Shown here piece after piece: positions 47,713 to 57,000 of a stretch of 64,000 bases of DNA. Both the position numbers and the translations under genes were made by a program. Position 1 is the first letter of the stretch, and each line of letters starts with the position of its first letter. The DNA is from Streptomyces pyxinicus. GTDB lineage: Bacteria; Actinomycetota; Actinomycetes; Streptomycetales; Streptomycetaceae. The stretch covers positions 283,269 to 347,268 of the forward strand of contig NZ_JANUGP010000004.1 of assembly GCF_024753135.1 (NCBI RefSeq). The letters run 5' to 3'. The notes under the pieces are model-generated. The model searched no databases and was not told where the DNA came from. It saw nothing but the letters and a program-made list of their open reading frames with translations.

Positions 47713-48057
47713 TCAGGCGGTCTTCGGCGCCGCCTGCTGCACCACCTCGAAGGACCACAGCGTGGAGCCGGTCGCGGCCGGACGAGGCCGCTCCCCGCCC
47801 TCGTGCGAGCCGCCCTCGGGAGAGCCGCCCTGGTGCGCGGCCTTCATCGGCCCCTCCATCCACGCCTGGAAGGACTGCTCGTCACGCCAGCGCGTGTACA
47901 CGAGGTACTGGTCGGTGCCCTCCAGGGGCCGCAGCAGCTCGAACCACTCGAACCCGTCGGAGTTCTCCACGGTGTGGGCCCGCGAGGCGAACCGCTTCTC
48001 CAGCGTCTCCCGCTGCTCGGCGGGAACGGTCAGCACATTGATCTTCACAACGCTCAT
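47713..48057 (-). CDS. mhuD: MhuD-type heme-degrading monooxygenase
   Basis: A 114-residue ferredoxin-fold (ABM superfamily) protein. It starts SVVKINVLTVP and continues LEKRFASRAHTVENSDGFEWF, very close to mycobacterial MhuD as I remember it. The functional residues fall at the same numbers: Asn7, Trp66 and His75 (the heme ligand, in KAAHQGG). MhuD opens heme to mycobilin and releases iron without CO. Unlike the mycobacterial protein, this one has an extra Gly/Ser/Glu/His-rich loop of about 11 residues (residues 76-90) after the heme histidine. Heme-uptake genes are not adjacent. It converges on the sigma gene. Confidence 0.88.
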   Translation of the reverse strand: MSVVKINVLTVPAEQRETLEKRFASRAHTVENSDGFEWFELLRPLEGTDQYLVYTRWRDEQSFQAWMEGPMKAAHQGGSPEGGSHEGGERPRPAATGSTLWSFEVVQQAAPKTA

Positions 48058-48237
48058 GGCCCCATCCTCCTCCCTCCCGCACCGAAGCCACGTACAACCC
48101 TCACCCCCCGCGGCGGGTCTCTTGATCGCCGACCGCCCGGTGAACCGCGGTACAACACGCGACGAACCCGGGCAGTCCGCACCCCATCGACTGTGGATGC
48201 CCGCCAGGCATCCCCCGCATGCCGCAGGAGAACCCGC

Positions 48238-49722
48238 ATGCACAAGCACAGGCGTCTCGCCCTCGCGACGGCCACCGCGGCCGCGCTGACGGGCGGCCTG
48301 CTCACCTTCACCACCGCGCCCGCCACCGCCGCCGACTCCACCGCGGTGGCGAAGGCCGACTTCAACGGTGACGGCATCGGCGACGTGGCCAGTGCCGCGC
48401 CCACCGCCCACGTCGGCGGCCACCAGAGCGCCGGCCAGGTCGTCGTCCTGTACGGCGCCAAGTCCACCGGCGTCACCTCGGCCAAGCGCGGCACGCTCAG
48501 CCAGAACACCTCCGGCGTCCCCGGCACCGCCGAGACCGGGGACCAGTTCGGCGGCGACCTGGCCTACGCCGACTTCAACGGCGACGGCTACGACGACCTC
48601 GCCGTCGGCTCCCCGGGCGAGAAGGTCGGCACCGACACCAACGGCGGCGGTGTCGCCATCCTGTTCGGTTCCAGGAGCGGCCTGACCGGCAAGGCCGTCA
48701 CCGTCTCCGACCCGGCCGTCTCCGCGCACGACTACTGGGGCGGGGCCCTGGCCGCCGGCGACTTCGACGGCGACGGCAAGGCCGACCTGGTCGTCGGCAG
48801 CTCCGCCGGCACCCTGTACCTGTACAAGGGCGGCTTCACCACCTCCGGGGCCTACGGCAGCCGTACCACCGTCAAGCCGCCCATCCGCTCGGGCACCGAC
48901 GACTACCCGTACGGCCCGCTCAACCTCACCGCCGGCGACGTCAACGGCGACGGCCGCACCGACCTCGTCGTGGACGGCTACGAGACCTCGACGCGGTACG
49001 GCTGGAACACCAACTACTGGCTGCCCGGCACCAACAGCGGTCTGAGCGGCGCCTCCGCGAAGGCCCTGAAGCCCGGCATCATCACCGCCGTCGGGGACAT
49101 CAACCACGACGGCTTCGGCGACATCGTCAGCGGCGCCGACTGGGACACCAAGACCAGCGACGGCACGACCGTCCCGGACGCCGCCACCGGCGGCAAGGTG
49201 AACATCACCTACGGCTCCGCCACCGGCCCGGCCGCCACCACCGGCATCACCCAGAACACCGGCAACGTGCCCGGCTCCTCCGAGAAGGGCGACGCCTTCG
49301 GCTTCGAGCTGGACCTCGGCGACATCAACGGGGACGGCTACCAGGACCTCGTCGTCAGCACCCCGCGGGAGGACATCGGCTCCGCCGTCGACACCGGCTC
49401 GGTCACCGTCCTGTACGGCTCCGCGTCCGGCGTGAACACCGCCTCCGGCACCCAGACCTTCTCCGAGGACACCGCGGGCGTCCCGGGCACCGCCGAGAAG
49501 TCCGACTTCTTCGGCGCCGAGGTCAAGCTGGACGACGTGACCGGCGACGGCAAGGCCGACCTGGTGGTCGGCTCGTACGAGAACGCAAGCGACGGCGCGG
49601 TCACCTACCTGCCGTCCGACGGTACGAAGATCACCACGACCGGCTCGCGCTCCTTCGGACCGTCCTCCGTCGGCGTCTCCACGACCGGCACCCCCCGGTT
49701 CACCGCCGTCTTCGCGGACTGA
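48238..49722 (+). CDS. Secreted FG-GAP / VCBS repeat protein (integrin-alpha-like beta-propeller)
   Basis: A 494-residue exported protein. A signal peptide (MHKHRRLALATATAAALTGG, with cleavage likely after the ATAA region) precedes seven repeats, each with a DxDxDG-type calcium loop: ADFNGDGIGD, ADFNGDGYDD, GDFDGDGKAD, GDVNGDGRTD, GDINHDGFGD, GDINGDGYQD and DDVTGDGKAD, interspersed with VVLYG/ILFG strands. Together they form a beta-propeller as in integrin alpha chains. The ATG at 48238 has AGGAGAA upstream. Extracellular binding or scaffold roles are usual; no enzyme motif is seen. Confidence 0.93.
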   Translation: MHKHRRLALATATAAALTGGLLTFTTAPATAADSTAVAKADFNGDGIGDVASAAPTAHVGGHQSAGQVVVLYGAKSTGVTSAKRGTLSQNTSGVPGTAETGDQFGGDLAYADFNGDGYDDLAVGSPGEKVGTDTNGGGVAILFGSRSGLTGKAVTVSDPAVSAHDYWGGALAAGDFDGDGKADLVVGSSAGTLYLYKGGFTTSGAYGSRTTVKPPIRSGTDDYPYGPLNLTAGDVNGDGRTDLVVDGYETSTRYGWNTNYWLPGTNSGLSGASAKALKPGIITAVGDINHDGFGDIVSGADWDTKTSDGTTVPDAATGGKVNITYGSATGPAATTGITQNTGNVPGSSEKGDAFGFELDLGDINGDGYQDLVVSTPREDIGSAVDTGSVTVLYGSASGVNTASGTQTFSEDTAGVPGTAEKSDFFGAEVKLDDVTGDGKADLVVGSYENASDGAVTYLPSDGTKITTTGSRSFGPSSVGVSTTGTPRFTAVFAD

Positions 49723-49804
49723 CCCGGTTCTCCGGGCCGACCCGGAGGAACCCCGGAAGGACCGGCTGACGGTCCCTTAGGGGATGTCACAGGTCGGCCG
49801 CAAA

Positions 49805-49830
49805 GCCGGGCCCGGACACCCGGGCCCGGC
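49805..49830 (+). terminator. Hairpin terminator after the FG-GAP gene
   Basis: An 11-bp perfect stem (GCCGGGCCCGG / CCGGGCCCGGC) with an ACAC loop, 83 bp past the FG-GAP stop. It argues against the earlier possible start of the next gene. Confidence 0.75.
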
Positions 49831-49864
49831 ACACGGGTCCCCGGGACCGGGTACGTTCGATGAC

Positions 49865-50845
49865 GTGGCTGGATTCAGGATCGGACGCGGGGGCCGGGAC
49901 GACCGCACCCCCCAAGGACAGCAGGCGCCGCGGGGACCGTCGTACGGCAGGCCCGCGGGGCCTCCTCCGCACGGACAGCGGGGACCGTCGTCGTACGGCA
50001 GGCCCGCCGGCCCGTCGTACGGGCGGCAGGGTGGCCCCTCGTACGGCTACCCGGCCGCGCCGCCGCAGCCGCCGTACCCGCAGCAGGGACCGGGGCCGGG
50101 GTACGGCTACCCGGGCCCGGCCGACGACGGTCCGGAGTACTTCGGCGACGGCGGCCACCACGGCGCGGGACCCGGCGGGCACGACCCGTACGCGGCGAAC
50201 AACCCGGGGCACACCCAGGCCTTCTCGGTCGACGAGGCCGCCGGTTACACGCAGGGCGCGACCTACCACGCCGGCTCGGCCCCCGCGCCCGCGGCGCCGC
50301 TGGGTCCGCCCCTGCACTGGAAGGAGCTGCTGAAGGGGATCGTCCTGTCCCCGAACCAGACCTTCCTGCGGATGCGCGACTACACGATGTGGGGCCCCGC
50401 CCTCGTCGTCACCTTCCTCTACGGCCTGCTCGCCGTCTTCGGCTTCGACGGCGCCCGCAAGGACGTCATCGACGCGACGCTCTCCAACGCGGTGCCGATC
50501 GTGCTGGTGACGGCGGTCGTGATGGTGCTCGGCCTGTTCGTGCTGGGCGTGGTCACGCACACGCTGGCCCGCCAGCTCGGCGGCGACGGCGCCTGGCAGC
50601 CGACGGTGGGCCTGTCGATGCTGATCACCGCCCTGACGGACGCGCCCCGCCTGATCGTGGCCATGTTCTTCGGCGGCGACGCCGGCTTCGTGCAGCTGCT
50701 CGGCTGGGCGACCTGGCTCGCCACGGGCGCCCTGCTGACCCTGATGGTCTCCCGCTCCCACGACCTGCCCTGGCCGAAGGCGCTGGGCGCGTCGGCGATC
50801 CAGCTGATCGCGCTGCTGTCGATCGTGAAGCTGGGCACGTTCTGA
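49865..50845 (+). CDS. Yip1-domain membrane protein with Gly/Pro/Tyr-rich N terminus
   Basis: A 326-residue protein. The first 150 residues are low-complexity (repeated SYGRPAGP-like units, many Gly, Pro, Tyr and Gln). The rest holds about five hydrophobic helices beginning LHWKELLKGIVLSPNQTFLRMRDYTMWGPALVVTFLYG, which fits the Yip1 domain. The GTG at 49865 is preferred to an upstream ATG because the FG-GAP terminator hairpin lies between them. The disordered N terminus is probably cytoplasmic. Function in bacteria is not established. Confidence 0.8.
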   Translation: MAGFRIGRGGRDDRTPQGQQAPRGPSYGRPAGPPPHGQRGPSSYGRPAGPSYGRQGGPSYGYPAAPPQPPYPQQGPGPGYGYPGPADDGPEYFGDGGHHGAGPGGHDPYAANNPGHTQAFSVDEAAGYTQGATYHAGSAPAPAAPLGPPLHWKELLKGIVLSPNQTFLRMRDYTMWGPALVVTFLYGLLAVFGFDGARKDVIDATLSNAVPIVLVTAVVMVLGLFVLGVVTHTLARQLGGDGAWQPTVGLSMLITALTDAPRLIVAMFFGGDAGFVQLLGWATWLATGALLTLMVSRSHDLPWPKALGASAIQLIALLSIVKLGTF

Positions 50846-50865
50846 ACGCGTCGGACGTACGTGCC

Positions 50866-50901
50866 GAAGGGCCCCCGGTGATCACTCGCCGGGGGCCCTT
50901 C
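50866..50901. terminator. Bidirectional hairpin terminator
   Basis: A 13-bp perfect stem (GAAGGGCCCCCGG / CCGGGGGCCCTTC) with a 10-nt loop between the convergent Yip1 and phosphoribosyltransferase genes. Confidence 0.85.
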
Positions 50902-50930
50902 ACACGCCGTACGCCGTCCTTTGCCGGACT

Positions 50931-51428
50931 CTAGGCGTCGAGCACCTGCCCGGCCCGCTTCACCACGGGCGGCAGGACGCTCCACGGGAAGTTGATCCAC
51001 TCGTCGGTGCGCTTCCAGACGTATTCGCACCGCACGAGGGAGTGGGACTTCTCGTAGATCACCGCGGAGCGCACCTCGGCGACGGTGTCCAGGCAGAAGT
51101 CGCGCACCAGCTTGAGCGTCTTGCCGGTGTCCGCGACGTCGTCGGTGATCAGGACCTTCTTGTCGGAGAAGTCGATCACGTTCGGGACCGGGGCGAGCAT
51201 GACCGGCATCTCCAGCGTGGTGCCCACCCCGGTGTAGAACTCCACGTTCACCAGGTGGATGTTCTTGCAGTCGAGGGCGTACGCGAGGCCACCGGCCACG
51301 AAGACGCCGCCGCGGGCGATGCTGAGCACGATGTCGGGCTCGTACCCGTCGTCGGCGATGGTCTGCGCCAGCTCGCGCACGGCGGTGCCGAACCGCTCGT
51401 AGGTCAGGTTCTCGCGCACTTCACTCAT
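50931..51428 (-). CDS. Purine-type phosphoribosyltransferase
   Basis: A 165-residue type I PRTase. It shows DIVLSIARGGVFVAGGLAYAL and the PRPP-binding motif KVLITDDVADTGKTL. Its small size and sequence resemble the hypoxanthine/xanthine/guanine PRTase-like proteins of actinomycetes (XGPRT type) rather than HprT. Salvage of a purine base is likely; the exact base is not shown. It follows dcd after 12 bp on the same strand, forming a small nucleotide-metabolism operon. Confidence 0.88.
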   Translation of the reverse strand: MSEVRENLTYERFGTAVRELAQTIADDGYEPDIVLSIARGGVFVAGGLAYALDCKNIHLVNVEFYTGVGTTLEMPVMLAPVPNVIDFSDKKVLITDDVADTGKTLKLVRDFCLDTVAEVRSAVIYEKSHSLVRCEYVWKRTDEWINFPWSVLPPVVKRAGQVLDA

Positions 51429-51440
51429 GGACGGCTGTCC

Positions 51441-52016
51441 TCACACCTGGGTCCGATGGAAACTGAGGTAGGACCGCGAGGCGGTCGGCCCGCGCTGCCC
51501 CTGGTAGCGGGAGCCGTAGCGCTCGCTGCCGTAGGGGAACTCGGCGGGCGAGGACAGCCGGAACATGCACAGCTGCCCGATCTTCATGCCCGGCCAGAGC
51601 TTGATGGGCAGCGTGGCGAGGTTGGACAGCTCCAGGGTGACGTGCCCGCTGAAGCCGGGGTCGATGAACCCGGCGGTGGAGTGCGTGACCAGCCCGAGCC
51701 GGCCGAGCGAGCTCTTGCCCTCCAGGCGCGAGGCGAGGTCGTCGGGCAGCGAGATCACTTCGTAGGTGGAGGCGAGGACGAACTCCCCGGGGTGGAGGAT
51801 GAACGGCTCGTCCCCCTCCGGCTCCACCAGCCGGGTCAGGTCCGGCTGCTCGACCGAGGGGTCGATGTGCGGGTACCGGTGGTTCTCGAACACCCGGAAG
51901 TAGCGGTCCAGCCGCACGTCGATGCTCGACGGCTGCACCATCGATTCGTCATAGGGATCGATCCGTACCCGCCCGGCGTCGATCTCGGCCCGGATGTCCT
52001 TGTCTGAGAGAAGCAC
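51441..52016 (-). CDS. dcd: dCTP deaminase
   Basis: A 191-residue trimeric enzyme converting dCTP to dUTP. The N-terminal [16 protein letters not shown], the [17 protein letters not shown] strand, the [31 protein letters not shown] core (with the catalytic Glu, and the Arg and His-Ser region) and the C-terminal [16 protein letters not shown] nucleotide lid are all present. It starts at GTG 52016. The sequence alone does not show whether the enzyme also acts as a dUTPase. It is cotranscribed with the phosphoribosyltransferase. Confidence 0.97.
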   Translation of the reverse strand: MLLSDKDIRAEIDAGRVRIDPYDESMVQPSSIDVRLDRYFRVFENHRYPHIDPSVEQPDLTRLVEPEGDEPFILHPGEFVLASTYEVISLPDDLASRLEGKSSLGRLGLVTHSTAGFIDPGFSGHVTLELSNLATLPIKLWPGMKIGQLCMFRLSSPAEFPYGSERYGSRYQGQRGPTASRSYLSFHRTQV

Positions 52017-52137
52017 GTAGCGAGGATACGCAAGGCGCGCGGAGCCACGACAATCGTGACGACTCCACGCGCCAGGTACCCGCGGACCTGCGACGCCCCG
52101 ACCACAAGGAGCGACGCCTCTCTCCTTCTGTGTGCCC

Positions 52138-52302
52138 CTACCCCTGCTTCTCCAGAACGACCGGCACGACGCTGCGCAGCCGGCTGCACCGGGGGCACCT
52201 CATGAGCCGGCCGGGGCCGAGCCGCTCGGCCTGCTGCATCGGGAACGAAGCGGTGCTGAAGACGTGCCCGTCCGCGCAGCGGACGACGGCGGTGCGTTCC
52301 AT
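52138..52302 (-). CDS. 54-residue zinc-ribbon-like protein
   Basis: A short reading frame: [12 protein letters not shown] in the first half and [17 protein letters not shown] in the second give a Cys-x3-His / Cys-x2-Cys metal site, then a basic end. ATG 52302 is preceded by a purine-rich AAGGGACTTGAGGGACTTG leader made of two copies of AAGTCCCTC on the plus strand. I recall such a small protein near dcd and tRNA-Gly in other Streptomyces. Function is unknown; it may bind nucleic acid. Confidence 0.7.
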   Translation of the reverse strand: MERTAVVRCADGHVFSTASFPMQQAERLGPGRLMRCPRCSRLRSVVPVVLEKQG

Positions 52303-52583
52303 CAAGTCCCTCAAGTCCCTTCCCCAAGAGCCGCGTCGGGCTCAGTGCCCTGACGACAAAAGCCACATTACGGGATCAAAGAGACGACTCTCCAGGCGGC
52401 ACTCCGGCCCCACCCGGCCCCTCTCCCACGCCCCCACGCTACGCCCCAACTCGCGCCGCCCGCAGCCGGATACCACGCCTGGAACGCCTCAAACCCCCGG
52501 GTCTCGGCACCGGGGGTCCGCCATGATGTACAGTGAGCGAGCGTCGGGAGATCGACCCCACGGGGTCACCCTCTCCCCTTCAC

Positions 52584-52657
52584 GCGGGTGTAGTTTAATG
52601 GTAGAACATCAGCTTCCCAAGCTGAGAGCGCGAGTTCGATTCTCGTCACCCGCTCCA
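52584..52657 (+). tRNA. tRNA-Gly (anticodon CCC)
   Basis: A complete cloverleaf: acceptor GCGGGTG pairs with CACCCGC, D-arm GTTT..GAAC, anticodon stem TCAGC/GCTGA with loop TTCCCAA (anticodon CCC, reading GGG), T-arm GCGAG-TTCGATT-CTCGT, and an encoded CCA end. An immediate terminator hairpin lies at 52663-52689 (AAGCCCCAGG / CCTGGGGCTT). Everything to the right differs from the core: the gene is evidently an integration site. Confidence 0.97.
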
Positions 52658-52737
52658 CGGTGAAGCCCCAGGTCAATGGCCTGGGGCTTGTTTGTCGTCT
52701 AGGCCAATTTATGGGGGGCGCGCCCTCTGCGTGCCCC
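52613..52737 (+). repeat. tRNA-Gly 3' half and flank, first copy of the att-like repeat
   Basis: The 3' half of the tRNA (52613-52657), its terminator hairpin, and TTTGTCGTCTAGGCC-type flank (52691-52737) are repeated with divergence at 53805-53921. A repeat that starts in an anticodon loop and runs past the tRNA end is typical of tyrosine-recombinase attachment sites. Confidence 0.7.
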
Positions 52738-52987
52738 ACTGTAAGTCGAGGTCAGGTCGCCGGCCCTGCAAGGTGGCCTTGGCCGAGGCGATGGTCCGCT
52801 GTGCCATCACGGACATGATCCCGCTCGCGGAAGCCTTCAACCTGTCGTACAGATCCGAACACCGCTCCCGAAGGGGTCGATCACCACCAGTTGACACCGG
52901 CCATGCCGTCTGGCTGCCGGGCAGCCCTGGCGAGTTGTCCGGCATCTCCTCGCGGACTCTCTGCCCGAAGTCGTCCCCGCTCTACCG

Positions 52988-53489
52988 CCTAGGTGTGTTG
53001 TCCCGGGACGTTGGTGACACGCGTGCTGGGTTCTTGAAATGGGTGAGGGCCTCCGGGTTCGGTGTGGATTGCGGCATCTGCACCGACGACTGGAGGCACT
53101 CGTGGTCCACCGTAATGCCCCGCCGACTGAGACCGGGCGACTTCGCCTGGCCCGCTGTGTCGTGGACGACGGCTAGCCCGTGCGCCGGGCAGCGGAACGT
53201 TTCCAGGTCAGCCACACCGCCGCGGCCCGCTGGGCCGGACGCTACCGACAGCTCGGCGTCGCCGGAATGAATGACCACTCCAGCAGCCCCCACCACCAGC
53301 CCGCCAGGACACCGGCCGGCATCGAGGCAGAGGAATGGGCCTACCAGCGGCCCTACACCTCAGACGCTGAGCGACAAGCCGCATTCACCGACTGGATCGA
53401 CTGGTACAACTACCACCGACCCCACACCGGCATCACAGGCCAAACACCCGCCAGCCGCGTCACCAACCTGTCCGAACAACACACCTAGG
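52988..53489 (+). mobile_element. IS481-family remnant with intact ends and deleted core
   Basis: The 502-bp element is bounded by inverted repeats: CCTAGGTGTGTTGT on the left and its complement ACAACACACCTAGG on the right, with further partial matching inward (GTTGGTGAC shared by both ends). It encloses a broken IS481-type transposase gene. Because the ends are kept while the catalytic core is missing, it could be moved in trans by a full-length relative. The 52658-52987 stretch to the left holds no gene I can support. Confidence 0.75.
53102..53488 (+). pseudogene. IS481-family transposase, amber mutation and in-frame internal deletion
   Basis: From GTG 53102 (GGAGG just upstream) the frame reads HRNAPPTETGRLRLARCVVDDG, then a TAG stop at 53174-53176 where relatives have Trp, then RRAAERFQVSHTAAARWAGR (helix-turn-helix). 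About 50 residues later it jumps in frame to the C-terminal EEWAYQRPYTSDAERQAAF and IDWYNYHRPHTGITGQTPASR. The whole DDE catalytic core of about 200 residues is missing. No active transposase can be made. Confidence 0.85.
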
Positions 53490-53581
53490 TGGTGGCTACC
53501 CCGAGCAAGTCCGCATCGCGAAGCCGCTCCGAGCCGCCTCCGCCCCGAGTTGTTCGTCCGCCGCTGATCCCGCCTCTATGC

Positions 53582-53709
53582 GCTCCCGCAACGGCGGCCT
53601 CCCGGTAAACGGCTGCTTCTAGGGCGTCCGCCGCTCGCCAGCCGCCCAGATACGCTAGTCACGTCCACGAGCTGGCAGCGCGCCATAGCGTGCCCATGCG
53701 ACCGGTAAA
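53582..53709. repeat. Left copy of a 127-bp imperfect direct repeat flanking the island
   Basis: It begins with GCTCCCGCAACGGCG and ends with CCATAGCGTGCCCATGCG ACCGGTAAA. The same two blocks, with the same spacing to one base, recur at 63761-63887. The sequence between them is only loosely similar. Such repeats would be left by integration of a mobile element. Confidence 0.65.
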
Positions 53710-53804
53710 CCGCGGTCAACAGCGGTGCGATTCCAAGCCCCTGGCCGCCAGGCCAGAGACCATATGTGCAGGTCAGAAGCCATCCAGCTCCCGAAGCGCT
53801 GTCG

Positions 53805-53921
53805 CTTCCCAAGTTGGGAGATGCGAGTTCGACTCTCGTCACCTGCTCCATGCGAAATCCCCGAGGTTGATGGCCCTGGGTCCTTTGTCGGCTAGTCCAC
53901 TTGATGGGTGGCGCATCCCTC
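53805..53921 (+). repeat. Diverged second copy of the tRNA-Gly 3' half and flank
   Basis: CTTCCCAAG through the T-arm to GCTCCA (53805-53850) matches the tRNA 3' half with about six changes, one a 1-base insertion. The flank TTTGTCGGCTAGTCCA (53884 on) matches that of 52691. The 5' half of the tRNA is absent, so this is not a gene. It fits an att site left by an older insertion. Confidence 0.75.
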
Positions 53922-53976
53922 AGCAACCGGGGCCCGAATTCCCTTTTTCCGTAGGTGTCACCGAGCGGCGCCGTCT

Positions 53977-53998
53977 GGACAAGTCGCCTCGCTTGTCC
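53977..53998 (+). promoter_or_regulatory. Inverted repeat upstream of the nuclease-NTPase gene
   Basis: GGACAAG, eight bases, CTTGTCC, ending 23 bp before the proposed start. Perfect 7-bp arms centred close to the likely promoter suggest an operator. The regulator is unknown. Confidence 0.45.
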
Positions 53999-54021
53999 GA
54001 CCGAACTGCCATGCTTCCTAG

Positions 54022-57000
54022 ATGGCCAGTAGGAACAAAGGACGAGAGCGGCCCGCCGTACCCGTGCGTCGAGGCGATCCGACCAGTGGCCCCGCCGAAT
54101 CCCTGTGGACGCAGACACGATCGGGGGCACGAGCCGGTCGCGGGTTTCACTACCAGGATGTCGTCGGAGCATGGCTGTGCGGCCGGGTCCTGTCCGGCCG
54201 ACTCGCCATCGATTGCATTGTCCCGGAGGGGTTTGAAGACCTCTCTTGCGAAGGCCCGACATCCTGGCATGTCCAAGTAAAATCACGTCAGGAACGGGTC
54301 GGTGATTTCACCGCTGCCGATGTAGCCGGGCACCTCGTCGCCATGGCCAAGGCGCACGCCAAGCGGGCAGCGGTGGGACTGACCGATCGCGCGATCCTCA
54401 TTCTCGAGCGGCCAGTGGCAGGAGAGCTGTTCATGCACTGGGATCGTCCGTTGAGCGCTCTCCCAACAGGCCATCCCGTGCTGCGGGAATTCGCCGCGAA
54501 GGCTGCGCACGCCGGTCTGAACAGGGATGAGACCGACGCCTGGTGCGAGGGTGTCAGCCTGTACGTGTTGCCGTGGGGCACCGCGGCAGAGGAAACCCGG
54601 GCCGCGGTGGTACAGCGCTTCGGGCTGCTCCCTGCTGCCGCCCAACCTGTCGTGCTGGGTCTACGCGACGAGGTGGCAGGCCAAGCGGATGCCAACGCAG
54701 AGGCAAGTCTGGGTGAGGCGGCCGGGCTCACTCGCACAAGCATCGAGCGCATCGCTCAGGAGGTCGTGGAATCCATCGATCGCGAGTCACTGGAAGAAGC
54801 CCTGTCGTCAGGTGTCTGCGAGCCGGTGGACTTCGACCGACCGCTTCTGCTTAGCAACTTCTACGAAGGCATCGACGTGCAGCCCGGTCACATCGCAGCC
54901 GGCCTGCCCGCACCCAGGCAGGCTCTGACCGGCCAGGTGGTGACGGCGATCGGCCGCGAAGAGAGCGTCCTCATTGTCGGCCCGTCAGGAGTGGGCAAGT
55001 CGACTGTCATGTGGACGGCCGCCTACGTGACCAGGCATGTGCTCTGGTATCGGATCAGGCGTCTCCGAGACGGGGACATCGCCGCGTTGGTGCGGCTGGC
55101 GAGAGCGTTGAAACCCTCGGCACGCTCGCCGGTCGGATTCGTGGTGGACGGCATCGGAATCGGCTCGGCCGAGGCTTGGGACGCCCTTCAGCGAGAACTC
55201 GCCCCGATTCCCGGAGTGCTGCTGTTGGGTTCTGTCCGCAGTGAGGATTTGCTGCCGCTGCGGACCCGGGCCAGGTGTACGCAGATCGCGGTGACACTTG
55301 ACGAGGACGTCGCGAAGGAGATCCACACCGGGCTGACCGCGTCCGGTGCCACGACGGCACCGCACTGGCGGGAGGCATACGAGGCAGCCGACGGTCTGAC
55401 TCTGGAGTTCACTCACCTTCTCACCAAAGGAAGGCGGCTCTCGGACGTTCTGTCGGAGCAGGTCGACCGGCGGGTAGTCGAAGGACGACAGACAGAACTC
55501 GGCATTCTGGCCAGGATCTCGGTGGCCCATCGATGGGGCACCGATCTGTCGGTACGGGCACTCCAACGACAACTCGGCATTGGGGACGTGGAACTTCGCG
55601 CCGCGCTCTCGCGTCTGGTCCACGAGCACCTCGTTCACGAGCGGCTCGGCCATCTGTCCGGGCTCCACCAACTGCGCTCGGGCAGATTGGCGGATGCCGT
55701 ACACGCGGTACCGCCACCCGTACTGGATGAGACCGTTATCGCGGTCATGCGGATGCTGACGGACGAACAACTCCAGCCGTTCGTCGCCGGCGCCCTCACG
55801 GACTGCCCCGACCTCGATTCCGTCGTACTGGGCCAGATTGTCGTCGAAGTTGGGCAAAGGCACGGAACGACTGCGATCACCGGTGTCCTCCAGGCGCTTC
55901 GGCTGGTCGATTTCACTCGTTGCGCCAACGACTGGAAACAGATCCTCGACCGGCATCAAGTAGCGCTCGCATACCGTCGGACCCTTCTACAGCTCGCGCT
56001 GCTCGACGGGGATCCACTGCCCAACCTGCTACCCGAGATCGCGGCGGCCACAACCGAGATCCGCGCGTACCTTCCGCTGAGCTCGCCGCTGCGCGACACC
56101 CTGGTGGAACGGCTCGGGACGGCCCAGTTGGCCCAACTTCTCGCTCAGTGCACGGAACCGGCCGAGACACAGAGGGTCCTGGCCGTCCTGACAGGGGCAG
56201 ACCTGGATCTTACGAACTGGGCTCCGGCGCTCGCGAATTCTCCGTTCGGCCGACTGCTGACCGGTTCATCGATCGAGTTGCTGGGGGACCTTCTCACAGC
56301 GACGCGAGCCGTGTCGTTGGATCTGGCGAACGGCCTACTGGAACTCGTGGGCGGAGAGGAGGCTGTTCTGACGAGACTCAGAGCCCACTTTCCGTGGTTG
56401 TACGAGGTATCTGTCCTAGAACGGGAAGGTCGACAGGTTGCGTACGCCCGTCTTCTGCACGTGTCCGATCGGGCTCAGCCTGAGGCGGAACAAGCAGTCC
56501 GGGCCTTCGGCCGGATCCTTCTGCGCTGCCTCCCCCACTGCGAAAGTGTGGACGTTCAGAGCCTTCTGCCCGGTGGTATTCCCCAGACCTTCGGTGACTT
56601 CACAGCTGGAATCAGCCGTCTGGAGCGTCAGTACGATCGCTCACCGACCCAGGTGGCATGGACTCGCGCGCAGAGCCTGATTGCCACCACCCTGGCCGGC
56701 ACCACCGACCGGACCAGCAGGACCACTGCGGTAAGCGCCCTGCTACCCGAGCTGTACAAGTACTTGATTGATCTGACCCGAGTCTGGCTCACCGGACGCA
56801 GCAAGCCCCGGGACATCGCCATGCTCAAGACGGTGCAGGCCGACCTGTACAAGCAGGCCACCGCGCTGACACTGCCCTTGGACGGTACCCACCTGTCCTC
56901 GCTGCCTGCCGATGACGCGGTCCCGAGTGGCGGAGCGGACCACATGCAATTGCTCGCACTCGGGATCGCGGACAATCTGACACGACGGATCGTCGATCCC

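Noticed and set aside
52692..53270. 192-codon plus-strand frame after tRNA-Gly
   Set aside because: It crosses the left end of the IS481 remnant in a different frame from the transposase and has no recognisable motif.
53805..53850. Second tRNA-Gly gene
   Set aside because: Only the 3' half from the anticodon loop is present; acceptor 5' strand and D-arm are absent.
53576..54286. 236-codon minus-strand frame over the att-like copy
   Set aside because: It spans the tRNA-derived repeat and the start of the large nuclease gene; no family resemblance. The distal part might be a decayed integrase end, but I cannot show it.
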